Positions 1 through 6,999 of a DNA stretch of 64,000 nt are shown in pieces; the stretch's first letter is position 1, and every line of letters begins with the position of its first letter. Made by a program: the position numbers and the translations under genes. The notes under the pieces are model-generated. The model was not told where the DNA came from. It saw nothing but the letters and a program-made list of their open reading frames with translations, and searched no databases. This DNA is from an uncultured Eubacteriales bacterium (GTDB lineage Bacteria; Bacillota; Clostridia; Oscillospirales; CAG-272): NCBI GenBank assembly GCA_934394585.1, contig CAKRQU010000008.1:1-64000 (forward strand), written 5' to 3'.

Positions 1-40
1 TTGACGGGAAGCTGTCCGGGAAAATAGGTCGAGGCCAACT
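1..40 (+). rRNA. rrf: 5S rRNA, 3' end only
   Basis: The first ~40 bases match the 3' portion of bacterial 5S rRNA: the GGGAAGCTGTCC...GGGAAAATAGGTCG helix region followed by the closing strand. The gene is cut by the window start. It is followed 12 nt later by tRNA-Asn, so the window opens at the tail of a ribosomal RNA operon. The exact 3' end is uncertain by a few bases. Confidence 0.8.
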
Positions 41-51
41 CCTTTTTATAT

Positions 52-128
52 TCCTCTTTAGCTCAGTTGGTTAGAGCACCTGACTGTTAATCAGGGGGTC
101 GTTAGTTCAAGTCTAACAAGGGGAGCCA
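52..128 (+). tRNA. tRNA-Asn (GTT)
   Basis: Full cloverleaf: acceptor TCCTCTT pairs with AAGGGGA, the anticodon stem CCTGA/TCAGG carries the loop CTGTTAA with anticodon GTT at 86-88, the T arm has GTTCAAG, and CCA is encoded at 126-128. It lies just after the 5S rRNA, so it is probably co-transcribed as the last gene of the rRNA operon. The archaeal-type aspartyl-tRNA synthetase 1.3 kb downstream belongs to a family that can charge tRNA-Asn. Confidence 0.97.
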
Positions 129-133
129 AGTGT

Positions 134-172
134 GATGGTCTATAAGTCTTTTCTTATAGACCATCATTTTTA
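134..172 (+). terminator. Rho-independent terminator of rRNA/tRNA-Asn unit
   Basis: A perfect 13-bp stem (134-146 with 153-165) with a 6-nt loop, followed by a T-rich tract. It ends the 5S-tRNA-Asn transcript. Confidence 0.9.
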
Positions 173-312
173 TTTATTGTTTGAGGCATTGAAAAGCCCA
201 AACGATATGATATAATTACGCAGAAACAAATCGGAATTTGAAGAAGCGCAAGAAAAGTCGAGAATAATTCCGTTCCTTCTGCTATAATGGCTTTGTCAGG
301 AGGGATGATAAA

Positions 313-1185
313 GTGACGGAAAAGATTTTAGCAGTTCAACAGATGCAGGACTATATCGCAGTGCATCTTTCAGAAAAGATCACTCTATGTGACCTTTCCC
401 GCGCTGCCGGATACTCTCCTTTTTATTGCGCGCGAATATTTAAGGAGCTGACAGGACTTGCACCGGCGGATTACATCAGGCGGATTCGATTGTCAGAGTC
501 GGCATTGCGTCTGCGTGACGAACAGTGCAAAGTAATCGATATTGCTTATGATTCCGGTTATGACAGCGTTGATGGATATCAACGGGCATTTCGCAACGCG
601 TTTGGCTGCAATCCCTATGAATATGCGAAATCTCCTATGCCTCTCCCACTTTTCACCCCTTACGGCGTTAAATTCAAAACACTGTGGAAGGAGCAAAAAT
701 CAATGGAACATGTAGCAAATGTCTTTGTTCAGGTAGTAGAAAAGCCGGAACGCAAGGTTATCATCAAGCGAGGAAAAACGGCAAAAGAGTATTGGAGTTA
801 TTGTCAAGAAGTAGGCTGTGATGTCTGGGGTATTCTCACCAGCATGAAATCTCTTTGCGGAGAGCCTGTTTGTATGTGGCTGCCGGAGAAATATCGAAAG
901 CCGAACACATCTGAATATGTGCAGGGTGTTGAGGTGACAATGGACTATACCGGCATTATCCCGGATGGATTTGATGTCATCACTTTGCCTGCGGCAAAAT
1001 ACTTGATGTTTCAAGGCGAACCGTTCAATGAGGAGGACTATTGCCAAGCGATCGAAGCGTTACAGCTTGCAATGGAGCGATACGACCCATCGACAATCGG
1101 ATATGCGTGGGACAAAACAAATCCCCGCATTCAGTTGGAACCTCGAGGAGAGAGAGGATATATCGAGTTGAGAGCGGTTCGATAA
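313..1185 (+). CDS. AraC-family regulator with GyrI-like effector domain
   Basis: 290-aa cytoplasmic transcriptional regulator. Residues ~8-105 form the AraC/XylS double helix-turn-helix (LSRAAGYSPFYCARIFKELTG; IAYDSGYDSVDGYQRAFRNAFG). Residues ~135-290 resemble the GyrI-like/Rob C-terminal small-molecule-binding domain, typical of SoxS/Rob/BltR-like multidrug-sensing regulators. The start is GTG at 313, preceded by a strong AGGAGGG (298-304). It stands alone, with no efflux pump or enzyme next to it. Its regulon is unknown; the aspartyl-tRNA synthetase downstream has its own promoter. Family call is firm, ligand unknown. Confidence 0.92.
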   Translation: MTEKILAVQQMQDYIAVHLSEKITLCDLSRAAGYSPFYCARIFKELTGLAPADYIRRIRLSESALRLRDEQCKVIDIAYDSGYDSVDGYQRAFRNAFGCNPYEYAKSPMPLPLFTPYGVKFKTLWKEQKSMEHVANVFVQVVEKPERKVIIKRGKTAKEYWSYCQEVGCDVWGILTSMKSLCGEPVCMWLPEKYRKPNTSEYVQGVEVTMDYTGIIPDGFDVITLPAAKYLMFQGEPFNEEDYCQAIEALQLAMERYDPSTIGYAWDKTNPRIQLEPRGERGYIELRAVR

Positions 1186-1281
1186 CTCTGCCGACTGCAG
1201 AGAGGTAAAAAGACTGAAATCGTTCGACACACTATCGAAAATCGGCTCAAAAACGAGATTTTGTCGTACACACACATTAAA

Positions 1282-1318
1282 GCCCATGAAAACTCTGCGT
1301 TTTCATGTGCTTTTTCCT
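1282..1318 (+). terminator. Terminator after araC-like gene
   Basis: Hairpin CATGAAAAC (1285-1293) with GTTTTCATG (1299-1307), then a T-rich run. Just upstream (1250-1284) is a ~34-nt block that recurs after aspS at 2749-2782. Confidence 0.75.
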
Positions 1319-1357
1319 TTTTCTCATAGTCTGAATTGAAGCCAAGATGTTTTTTAG

Positions 1358-1386
1358 TTGACAAAAATAAAAAAATATGATATTAT
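1358..1386 (+). promoter_or_regulatory. Sigma-A promoter of aspS
   Basis: TTGACA (1358-1363), 17-nt spacer, TATTAT (1381-1386). The block ~1311-1398 is nearly identical to 3819-3908, which carries the acetyltransferase promoter. The predicted 5' UTR is only ~40 nt, too short for a T-box. Confidence 0.85.
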
Positions 1387-1432
1387 AGATAAAATTTTAT
1401 CTTAATAATTTTTTTGGAAGGGATACATTATT

Positions 1433-2722
1433 ATGACAAGAATATATATTAAAGATATTGTGCCGGGGACTTCTTGCCGCATCTCCGGATTTGTCGAAAA
1501 TCTGCGAAATAAACGAAATATGGCGTTTATTGTCATCCGTGATATTACGGGAAAAATTCAGATTACAGTGGAAAAAAGCGAAAACCAGCAGATTGCGGAA
1601 CTGGTGGATCAGCTGACGCTTCAATCGGTCATAACAGTCGAAGGCAAAGTGGTTGCCAACGAATTTGTAAAAATGGGCGGCTGCGAACTGCTCCCGACTT
1701 TCATGAAAATTGAATCTGTTGCAGAGGCGATTCCCGTTAAAAGCGACTCGGAAATTGATATCAGAATGGATTACAGATGGATAGATATGCGTCGCGAACA
1801 GAATCAGCTAATGATGAAAATGCAGACAACTTTGACTGCGGCAATGCGCAATTTCCTTTTGGAGCGCGATTTCGTGGAAATTCATACTCCAAAGCTTATC
1901 GGAGCCGCCAGCGAATCCGGAGCGGATGTTTTTGAAGTCAAATATTTTGACAGAAAGGCTTATCTTGCCCAGTCCCCTCAGTTTTATAAGCAGATGGCTA
2001 TGGCTTCCGGTTTGGAAAGAGTTTTTGAAACCGGGTCGGTTTTTCGCGCCGAAAAGTCATATACGAATAAGCATGCAACAGAATTTTCCGGTTTTGATAT
2101 CGAATTCAGTTATGTGACTTCTGCCGAGGAGGTTATGCAGCTTGAAGAAGAACTGCTGACTTATGCATTTAAAAATGTAGCGGAAAAGCATGGAAAAAGC
2201 ATCAAGGAATTATTCGGACAGGATGTCATTATTCCGACGATGCCGTTCCCGCGCATGAAACTTGCGGATGTTTATGCGGAATTGGAAGAAAGATACGGCT
2301 ATGCCGTTTCCGAAGAGGTCAAAGGCGACCTGACAACCGAAGCAGAGCATCTTTGCGCCAAGCTTGCTATGGAAAAATACGGAAGCGAATTTCTTTTCAT
2401 CACGGATTATAAAGCAGAAGAACGGGCTTTTTATCACATGAGAGATGAAAACAATATACCTATGGGCTATGACCTTATTTGGCGCGGATGCGAAATAACG
2501 ACCGGTGCAATTCGCGAGCATCGCTATGATGTGCTGAAAAAGCAGGCAGACGAAAAAGGTCTTGGCAAGGATGTGGAATTTTATCTGCAGTTTTTCCGTT
2601 ACGGCTGTCCTCCACATGGCGGATTCGGACTCGGTCTGGATCGTCTTACTATGCTTTTCCTCGGTATGTCCATCAAAGAGGCGGAATTCCTGTTCCGCGG
2701 ACCGAACAGACTGACTCCGTGA
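1433..2722 (+). CDS. aspS: Archaeal-type aspartyl-tRNA synthetase (AspRS2)
   Basis: 429-aa class IIb aminoacyl-tRNA synthetase that attaches Asp to tRNA-Asp and, in non-discriminating members, also to tRNA-Asn for later amidation by GatCAB. Residues ~1-100 are the OB-fold anticodon-binding domain. The catalytic core shows motif 2 (VFRAEKSYTNKHATEF) and motif 3 (GFGLGLDRLTMLFLG near the C-terminus). The length and the lack of the bacterial GAD insertion place it in the archaeal/eukaryotic-type AspRS group, which some Clostridia carry as a second enzyme. tRNA specificity cannot be read from the sequence by eye. It has its own promoter and terminator. AsnRS is an alternative name, but motif 2 fits AspRS better. 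Confidence 0.88.
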   Translation: MTRIYIKDIVPGTSCRISGFVENLRNKRNMAFIVIRDITGKIQITVEKSENQQIAELVDQLTLQSVITVEGKVVANEFVKMGGCELLPTFMKIESVAEAIPVKSDSEIDIRMDYRWIDMRREQNQLMMKMQTTLTAAMRNFLLERDFVEIHTPKLIGAASESGADVFEVKYFDRKAYLAQSPQFYKQMAMASGLERVFETGSVFRAEKSYTNKHATEFSGFDIEFSYVTSAEEVMQLEEELLTYAFKNVAEKHGKSIKELFGQDVIIPTMPFPRMKLADVYAELEERYGYAVSEEVKGDLTTEAEHLCAKLAMEKYGSEFLFITDYKAEERAFYHMRDENNIPMGYDLIWRGCEITTGAIREHRYDVLKKQADEKGLGKDVEFYLQFFRYGCPPHGGFGLGLDRLTMLFLGMSIKEAEFLFRGPNRLTP

Positions 2723-2777
2723 CTTGATGCGATTTTAATTATTGCCTAAAACGGGATTTTGTCATACCACATTAAAA

Positions 2778-2805
2778 CCGGCAAGCTTTCACTTGCCGTT
2801 TTTTT
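2778..2805 (+). terminator. Terminator of aspS
   Basis: CGGCAAG (2779-2785) pairs with CTTGCCG (2792-2798), followed by seven T. Confidence 0.9.
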
Positions 2806-2824
2806 GTTTATACTTCGCGGAGAA

Positions 2825-3020
2825 TTATCGGAAAAGATTCATACTTTCAGAATAAAATTGGCTTTTGTGAAAATCGATAAGCCCGTCGTCGCGCATTTTT
2901 CCCGGTTACGATGACAGTCCTCTGCGCTCGACCGCGAGATAATCCGCGAGTTGCCGCCGCGAAAAGGGAATATCAAATTCGTATTTACCGAGCCGCTCTG
3001 CGTAACCGATAAAAATACAT
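2825..3020 (-). pseudogene. Crp/Fnr-family regulator, C-terminal remnant with in-frame stop
   Basis: Minus-strand translation gives EFDIPFSRRQLADYLAVERR, then GLSS, a stop (TAA, plus 2906-2908) and, in the same frame, PGKMRDDGLIDFHKSQF up to a final stop at 2825. This aligns without a gap to the winged-helix end of Crp/Fnr regulators (IPFSRQELADYLxVDRSxLS, then RELxKMRDxGLIDF), the stop replacing the usual Glu. No N-terminal cAMP-binding-like domain is found upstream; homology fades near 3020. A hairpin with T-tract (3046-3074) lies just beyond. Clearly decayed; family assignment is good, former function unknown. Confidence 0.7.
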
Positions 3021-3045
3021 TTTTGAAAAATTATATATAAAAAAG

Positions 3046-3074
3046 ATCCCGCGCGAATGGCACGGGATTTTTTT
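3046..3074 (+). terminator. Hairpin with T-tract between pseudogene and 3202 gene
   Basis: ATCCCG (3046-3051) pairs with CGGGAT (3063-3068) followed by a T-run; A residues on the other side make it potentially bidirectional. No intact gene lies immediately upstream, so it may be left over from decayed DNA. Confidence 0.55.
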
Positions 3075-3140
3075 GTTACATAACGAAAGCCATATATTGT
3101 TATCATCTATTCAAAAAGATTATTGTAGGCGTAAAAAATT

Positions 3141-3169
3141 GTTGACATAGCAGAGAAAATATAGTAAAA
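3141..3169 (+). promoter_or_regulatory. Sigma-A promoter of the 3202 gene
   Basis: TTGACA (3141-3146), 17-nt spacer, TAAAAT (3164-3169); start codon 33 nt downstream with AAGGAGG at 3186-3192. Confidence 0.8.
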
Positions 3170-3201
3170 TAAAAGCAGAAAAAATAAGGAGGTGTTTTTA
3201 T

Positions 3202-3786
3202 ATGCCGGCAATCCCAAATGAAATAAGCAAAGCCATTCGCCGAAAAAAGGAGCAGAGGATATTTCTTTTTCTGCTGGCGATAGTGCTGATAGCGGTCATG
3301 ATTGTGATATTTGAAAAATACGGGACTTCTTATGAGGATATCGACGTATTGAAATACTTCTTTTATACGGCGCTGTTTATTTTTTCCGTTTTTGTTACGA
3401 AAATCTATCTTATCTTTACAGATACCGATTATTGCGGCGTGGTAAAGAAAGTGGAGGTGGAAACGGTATTGGATAACAAATCTGCCGCCAAGCCGAGTAT
3501 GGAGCTGATGTTCAGAAAGAATGTAACCTATCTTACAATCGAGGACGAAACGGGAAAAACATTCCGAAAAAAGGCAGCTGAAAATCCGCGCACGCCGAAT
3601 TCCGATACGGAAGTATATAAAGTCGGCGACAAGGTTTTGCATCTGCATGGCACGGGCATCACAGTGGTACTTCCCACAGATGCGGATACGCGTTGCCAAT
3701 GCGCTATGTGCGGCGGGTCGAATGACAAAACCGATGTTGTCTGCGCACATTGCGGTTTCCCGCTGATAAAATCAATAGAGAAATAA
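3202..3786 (+). CDS. Membrane protein with C-terminal zinc ribbon
   Basis: 194 aa, no family recognised. Two hydrophobic helices (about residues 20-38 and 51-70) follow a basic N-terminus (RRKKEQR). A soluble region of ~90 residues follows, and the protein ends in a four-Cys zinc ribbon (CAMCGG...CAHCGF). The architecture suggests a small anchored protein with a cytoplasmic domain and a metal-binding tail. It is monocistronic: own promoter, strong RBS and a terminator directly after. Start is supported by AAGGAGG at 3186-3192. No function is proposed. Confidence 0.8.
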   Translation: MPAIPNEISKAIRRKKEQRIFLFLLAIVLIAVMIVIFEKYGTSYEDIDVLKYFFYTALFIFSVFVTKIYLIFTDTDYCGVVKKVEVETVLDNKSAAKPSMELMFRKNVTYLTIEDETGKTFRKKAAENPRTPNSDTEVYKVGDKVLHLHGTGITVVLPTDADTRCQCAMCGGSNDKTDVVCAHCGFPLIKSIEK

Positions 3787-3801
3787 ATCGGTGAAAAGAA
3801 A

Positions 3802-3828
3802 AAGCCCATGGTCCGGGCTTTTTTCTTT
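3802..3828 (+). terminator. Terminator of the zinc-ribbon gene
   Basis: AAGCCC (3802-3807) with GGGCTT (3815-3820), followed by a T-rich run. Confidence 0.8.
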
Positions 3829-3865
3829 TTCTCATGCTATGAATTAAATCCAAGATATTTTTTAG

Positions 3866-3894
3866 TTGACAAAATAGGAAAATTATGATATTAT
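3866..3894 (+). promoter_or_regulatory. Sigma-A promoter of the acetyltransferase
   Basis: TTGACA (3866-3871), 17-nt spacer, TATTAT (3889-3894). The surrounding block is a near copy of the aspS promoter block at 1311-1398. The leader to the ATG at 4013 is ~110 nt. It holds a 16-codon ORF (3913-3963, MLPEKLRSIILEMLPM) whose start is only 1 nt from its AAGG, so translation of it is doubtful. Confidence 0.8.
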
Positions 3895-4012
3895 AGATAA
3901 AATTTTGTAAGGATGTTACCTGAAAAACTAAGAAGTATAATTTTGGAAATGCTTCCGATGTGATAGAAGTGAACTATAAATTTATAGAGATATTTATAGG
4001 AGTAAATCAAAA

Positions 4013-4642
4013 ATGACAAACGATATTTATCCCCGTCCGCATGATAAACAGACAGTTTATCTGAAAAATGTTATCAAAGGTCCGGATATCGAGGTTGGTG
4101 AATACACGATTTATAATGATTTTGTGCATGATCCATGCGATTTTGAAAAGAATAATGTGCTTTATCATTATCCGATCAACGGCGATAAGCTGAAGATAGG
4201 CAAATTCTGTTCGATCGCATGCGGCGCAAAATTCCTGTTTACCAGCGGCAATCATTCTATGAAATCGCTTGCGACATATACATTTCCGATATTTTTTGAT
4301 GAATGGGGGCTTGATGCCGAAAACATCCGCGACGCATGGGACAATAAAGGCGACATCGTGATAGGCAATGACGTGTGGATCGGTTACGAGGCGGTTATAA
4401 TGTCGGGCATAAAAATCGGCGACGGCGCCATAATCGGCACACGTGCCGTGGTGACAAAAGATGTGCCGCCGTACACCATTGTCGGCGGTGTTCCCGCGAA
4501 GCCGATACGCAAAAGATTTGACGATGCGACGATTGAAAAGCTGAAATCACTGCGCTGGTGGGATTGGGATTATAAGAAGATCAGGCGAAATATTCCCGCT
4601 ATTCAGTCCGGCGATATCGCGGCATTGGAGCGTGCAGAATGA
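4013..4642 (+). CDS. Vat/CatB-type xenobiotic O-acetyltransferase
   Basis: 209-aa cytoplasmic acetyl-CoA-dependent O-acetyltransferase of the left-handed parallel beta-helix family that includes VatA-type streptogramin A acetyltransferases and CatB chloramphenicol acetyltransferases. Hexapeptide repeats are visible (IVIGNDVWIGYEAVIM, IKIGDGAIIGTRAVV, VGGVPAKPIRKRF). The loop GNHSM holds the likely catalytic His81, matching His82 of VatA. Length is normal for Vat. Preceded by AGGAG and followed at 37 nt by a small membrane-protein gene, probably co-transcribed. Natural substrate is unknown; chromosomal homologues are not always resistance determinants. Confidence 0.88.
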   Translation: MTNDIYPRPHDKQTVYLKNVIKGPDIEVGEYTIYNDFVHDPCDFEKNNVLYHYPINGDKLKIGKFCSIACGAKFLFTSGNHSMKSLATYTFPIFFDEWGLDAENIRDAWDNKGDIVIGNDVWIGYEAVIMSGIKIGDGAIIGTRAVVTKDVPPYTIVGGVPAKPIRKRFDDATIEKLKSLRWWDWDYKKIRRNIPAIQSGDIAALERAE

Positions 4643-4678
4643 ATATGTTAACCGGATTGCTGAAATAAAGGAGCATTT

Positions 4679-4906
4679 ATGGAACCTTTTATAGCTGATT
4701 TGATAAACAACCCCAAAATGCCGAAGCGGCTGAGATATCTGATAGTAACGATAGTTTGCGGTTTTGTGATTTTTATCGGGATTATGCTCGCGCTGAAAAG
4801 CCCGATGGTCATCGGAAAAATTTTCGGCGGAGTTCTGGCGGCGCTTTTCTTTGCGGTGGCAATTTATCTTTTTGCCAAAATCGCAAAACACGATAGAGAA
4901 ATATAA
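4679..4906 (+). CDS. Small two-helix membrane protein
   Basis: 75 aa with two transmembrane segments (about residues 20-40 and 46-66) and charged ends. RBS AAAGGAG lies 7 nt upstream of the ATG, and the gene follows the acetyltransferase by 36 nt, ahead of a shared terminator, so the two likely form an operon. No family recognised and no function assigned. Confidence 0.7.
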   Translation: MEPFIADLINNPKMPKRLRYLIVTIVCGFVIFIGIMLALKSPMVIGKIFGGVLAALFFAVAIYLFAKIAKHDREI

Positions 4907-4920
4907 ATGCAATACAAAAA

Positions 4921-4949
4921 AATCCGCACGGCACTGTGCGGATTTTTTG
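4921..4949 (+). terminator. Terminator of acetyltransferase operon
   Basis: AATCCGCAC (4921-4929) with GTGCGGATT (4936-4944), followed by T6. Confidence 0.9.
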
Positions 4950-4961
4950 TATAGGTAATAG

Positions 4962-5085
4962 AGAATGGCGGGCGACTGCGGTCGCCCGTGGACGGGGGTC
5001 GCGCTTTTCACAAAAGCGCGGGAAAGTTACTTTTCTCCTCGCAGGAGAACGGGGTGTACTTTTCTTCACAGAAAAGTACACATCA
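4962..5085. repeat. Palindromic module array without core (REP-like)
   Basis: Same short palindromes that flank the seven 0.5-kb elements: GGGCGACTGCGGTCGCCC, GCGCGCTTTT-type stem, TCTCCTCGCAGGAGA, and GTACTTTTC...GAAAAGTAC. The 0.46-kb core is absent. It lies between the terminator at 4949 and the 3' end of the decayed gene at 5087. Confidence 0.75.
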
Positions 5086-5086
5086 C

Positions 5087-5607
5087 CTACAGTATCGTTT
5101 TCGGATTTGCCCGATTGCCGAAATTTTCGAGTTTTTCTTCGAAATTTACGATTTTTTGCCAACGCGCGACCAATTTTTGCGCTTCCAATGTGTGCCATTG
5201 CTTTGAAATTTCATTGTGGCATAAAATTCCTTCGCCCGCTCTTTCATGATGGCAAAATGAACATTCCAGCGGCAAAATATCCGTATCATGCAGTTCGCAC
5301 AAGCCTTTTTTCAAAAAATTGCATCCGTTTTCCGAGCCTTCTGCGGTCGCGATAAAGCCTTCACATCCGTAAAAAGCCGGCGAAAGCACCGCAAATTTAA
5401 AATCGGGTGATATTTCCATCATCATGCGATGGGCATATTCTTTTTCCATCGCGCGCTGTGCCTGACCAACAGTCCACCATCCGGGTCTGCGGCAATAATT
5501 TCGGCATACATCGCAAGAGCAACCTGCTGAGGGGGGAAGCGCTTTTTCAAAATTTCATCCATTTTTCGCTGACCTCTTTCGCTGACAATAAATTCGCCGT
5601 ATATCAC
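5087..5607 (-). pseudogene. Cys/His-rich protein gene with one frameshift
   Basis: Two overlapping minus-strand frames join into one product. Frame A starts at 5607 (MIYGEFIVSERG...AADPDG) and frame B continues WTVGQAQRAMEKEYAHRMMM down to 5087. The switch needs a single-base indel near plus 5480. The joined product (~165 aa) ends in a region rich in Cys and His (NGCNFLKKGLCELHD, LECSFCHHER, ILCHNE), suggesting metal binding. No family is recognised. The indel may be a true mutation or a sequencing error; the reading frame is otherwise intact on both sides. Confidence 0.6.
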
Positions 5608-5779
5608 GTTACGCGGGGATAATATCCGCGCGCTTTTACAAAAGTTTATTTCATAAAATAATTATATCATGCTTTCCGGCAGATTGCAATGATTTTATTT
5701 GCGGTTGTGCCGCACGAAAATTGCAAAAGTCTATTGCAAAAAAGAAATGACCGTGATATAATGTGAGCGTAAAAGCAAA

Positions 5780-5998
5780 GCAAGGCGGCTGCCGTGGGGC
5801 AGCTTTTAAAAAAGCTACGAGTTAGCATTGCCTAACTGAACGGCATGGAGCCGTTTTGTTTCTTTGCCCAAAGAAACACGGGCACGGGCGGCAAGTGCCG
5901 CCCGCTTCCTCTTCTATGCGAAAAGAAACGTGCGCGGCAGACGCCGCCCGCTTCTTTTCCCGCGCTTTTTCCATAAGCGCCGCTTTAATGCCATGTTT
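5780..5998. repeat. Palindromic module array without core (REP-like)
   Basis: Chain of short hairpins: GCTGCCGTGGGGCAGC, AACGGCATGGAGCCGTT, TTTCTTTGCCCAAAGAAA, GGGCGGCAAGTGCCGCCC and a variant GGCAGACGCCG. The same modules recur around 42.9, 45.45, 54.08 and 57.15 kb. No credible gene is present; short ORFs here are by-products of the palindromes. The 5610-5780 stretch shows nothing recognisable. Confidence 0.7.
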
Positions 5999-6021
5999 TT
6001 TTCAAAAATACTTTTTTTCTA

Positions 6022-6050
6022 TTGTTTTTTCTTTCGCGCCATGATATAAT
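6022..6050 (+). promoter_or_regulatory. Promoter of the RiPP operon
   Basis: TTGTTT (6022-6027), 17-nt spacer, TATAAT (6045-6050), about 90 nt upstream of the STAS gene. No other clear promoter was seen until after the terminator at 15819. Confidence 0.75.
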
Positions 6051-6141
6051 AACATATAAACAACCGTTTAGTTTTTGAATGAGATGCCTTTGCGCATGCA
6101 CAAATCAAAGCAAAAAATTTTTCCTGAAAGGATATGATAAC

Positions 6142-6438
6142 ATGGATATAAGCAAAAACCGCGACGGCGAAAAGCTGTCCATCAAACTCTTGGGGCGTCT
6201 GGATACGACGACTTCTCCGAAACTCGAAGCCGAGCTCAAACAGTCGATAGACGGCGTAAAAGACCTGACTTTCGATTTTACCGATGTGGAATACATATCG
6301 TCCGCAGGGCTTCGCGTTCTGCTCGCGGCGCAGAAAGTGATGAATCGCCAGGGCAAAATGAAGCTCATCGGAGTAAATGCCGATGTGATGGAAATTTTTG
6401 AAATAACGGGTTTTTCCGAAATTCTGACTATAGAATAA
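6142..6438 (+). CDS. STAS-domain anti-sigma-factor-antagonist-like protein
   Basis: 98 aa, a single STAS domain of the SpoIIAA/RsbV type. The motif DFTDVEYISSAGLRVLLAA contains the Ser that partner kinases phosphorylate in this family (SSAGLR). In RsbV-like switches the unphosphorylated form binds an anti-sigma factor. I chose ATG 6142 (GAAAGGA at 6126-6132) over an upstream ATG at 6079 that lacks an RBS. It is the first gene of the peptide operon. No kinase or anti-sigma gene is visible nearby, so its partner is unknown; similar STAS genes accompany NHLM-type export loci. Confidence 0.85.
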   Translation: MDISKNRDGEKLSIKLLGRLDTTTSPKLEAELKQSIDGVKDLTFDFTDVEYISSAGLRVLLAAQKVMNRQGKMKLIGVNADVMEIFEITGFSEILTIE

Positions 6439-6512
6439 AAGGGCGAAAAGAAAGCTCTCCGCATAAGAAAGAATATGTATTTTTATAAATCAAACTTCAG
6501 AGAGGTAGAAAT

Positions 6513-6989
6513 ATGAACAACGGGATTTTTCGTCAGAAAAGTATGGATAAAATCTCATCTCCGGAGCAGATGAATGATTATATCCGTGTTTCAAATCCGA
6601 GCGTATGGATGATTCTCATAGCTGTCATCGTGCTTCTTTTGGGCGTATGCGTATGGGGAATGTTCGGGCGGCTGGACACAAAAGTTCAGACCGGCGGCGT
6701 ATGCGAGGGAGGAAAACTCGTATGCTATATAAGCGAAGCTGATTTTGAAAAAGTAAAAGTCGGCACCACGGTTGCCGTGGGCGAAAACGAATATACCGTT
6801 TCGTCCGTTTCAGATATGCCTGTGCGTCTGGACGAAAGCGCAGGCTCTTATCTTATACATCTCACGGGACTTGCCGAGGGCGATTGGGTTTATGCCGTAA
6901 CCGTGGACGCGACCGATCTGAAGGACGGCACCTACGGCGTTTCGGTGATAATCGAGCGCGTAAAGCCGCTTGATTTCGTGATTGGCTGA
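6513..6989 (+). CDS. NHLM-type bacteriocin secretion protein (short membrane-fusion protein)
   Basis: 158 aa. The N-terminus FRQKSMDKISSPEQMNDYIRV followed by one transmembrane helix (about residues 32-52) is the hallmark of NHLM bacteriocin-system secretion proteins, HlyD-like adaptors of peptide ABC exporters. The extracytoplasmic part is only ~105 residues, with a lipoyl/barrel-like region but no long coiled coil, so it is shorter than typical HlyD proteins. It should sit in the membrane beside the two ABC exporters that follow. RBS AGAGAGG precedes the ATG. The next gene starts 10 nt after its stop. Confidence 0.82.
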   Translation: MNNGIFRQKSMDKISSPEQMNDYIRVSNPSVWMILIAVIVLLLGVCVWGMFGRLDTKVQTGGVCEGGKLVCYISEADFEKVKVGTTVAVGENEYTVSSVSDMPVRLDESAGSYLIHLTGLAEGDWVYAVTVDATDLKDGTYGVSVIIERVKPLDFVIG

Positions 6990-6999
6990 GGTGCATAAA

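Noticed and set aside
1387..1432. T-box riboswitch upstream of aspS
   Set aside because: The promoter leaves only ~40 nt of leader, too short for a T-box, and no T-box sequence is present.
5856..6049. Two overlapping short frames in the 5.8-kb palindromic array
   Set aside because: They translate hairpin modules and carry no plausible protein features.
6982..6999. TTG start of the C39 exporter at 6982
   Set aside because: The ATG at 7000 has GAGGTG at the right distance, and the extra residues lie inside the preceding gene's end.
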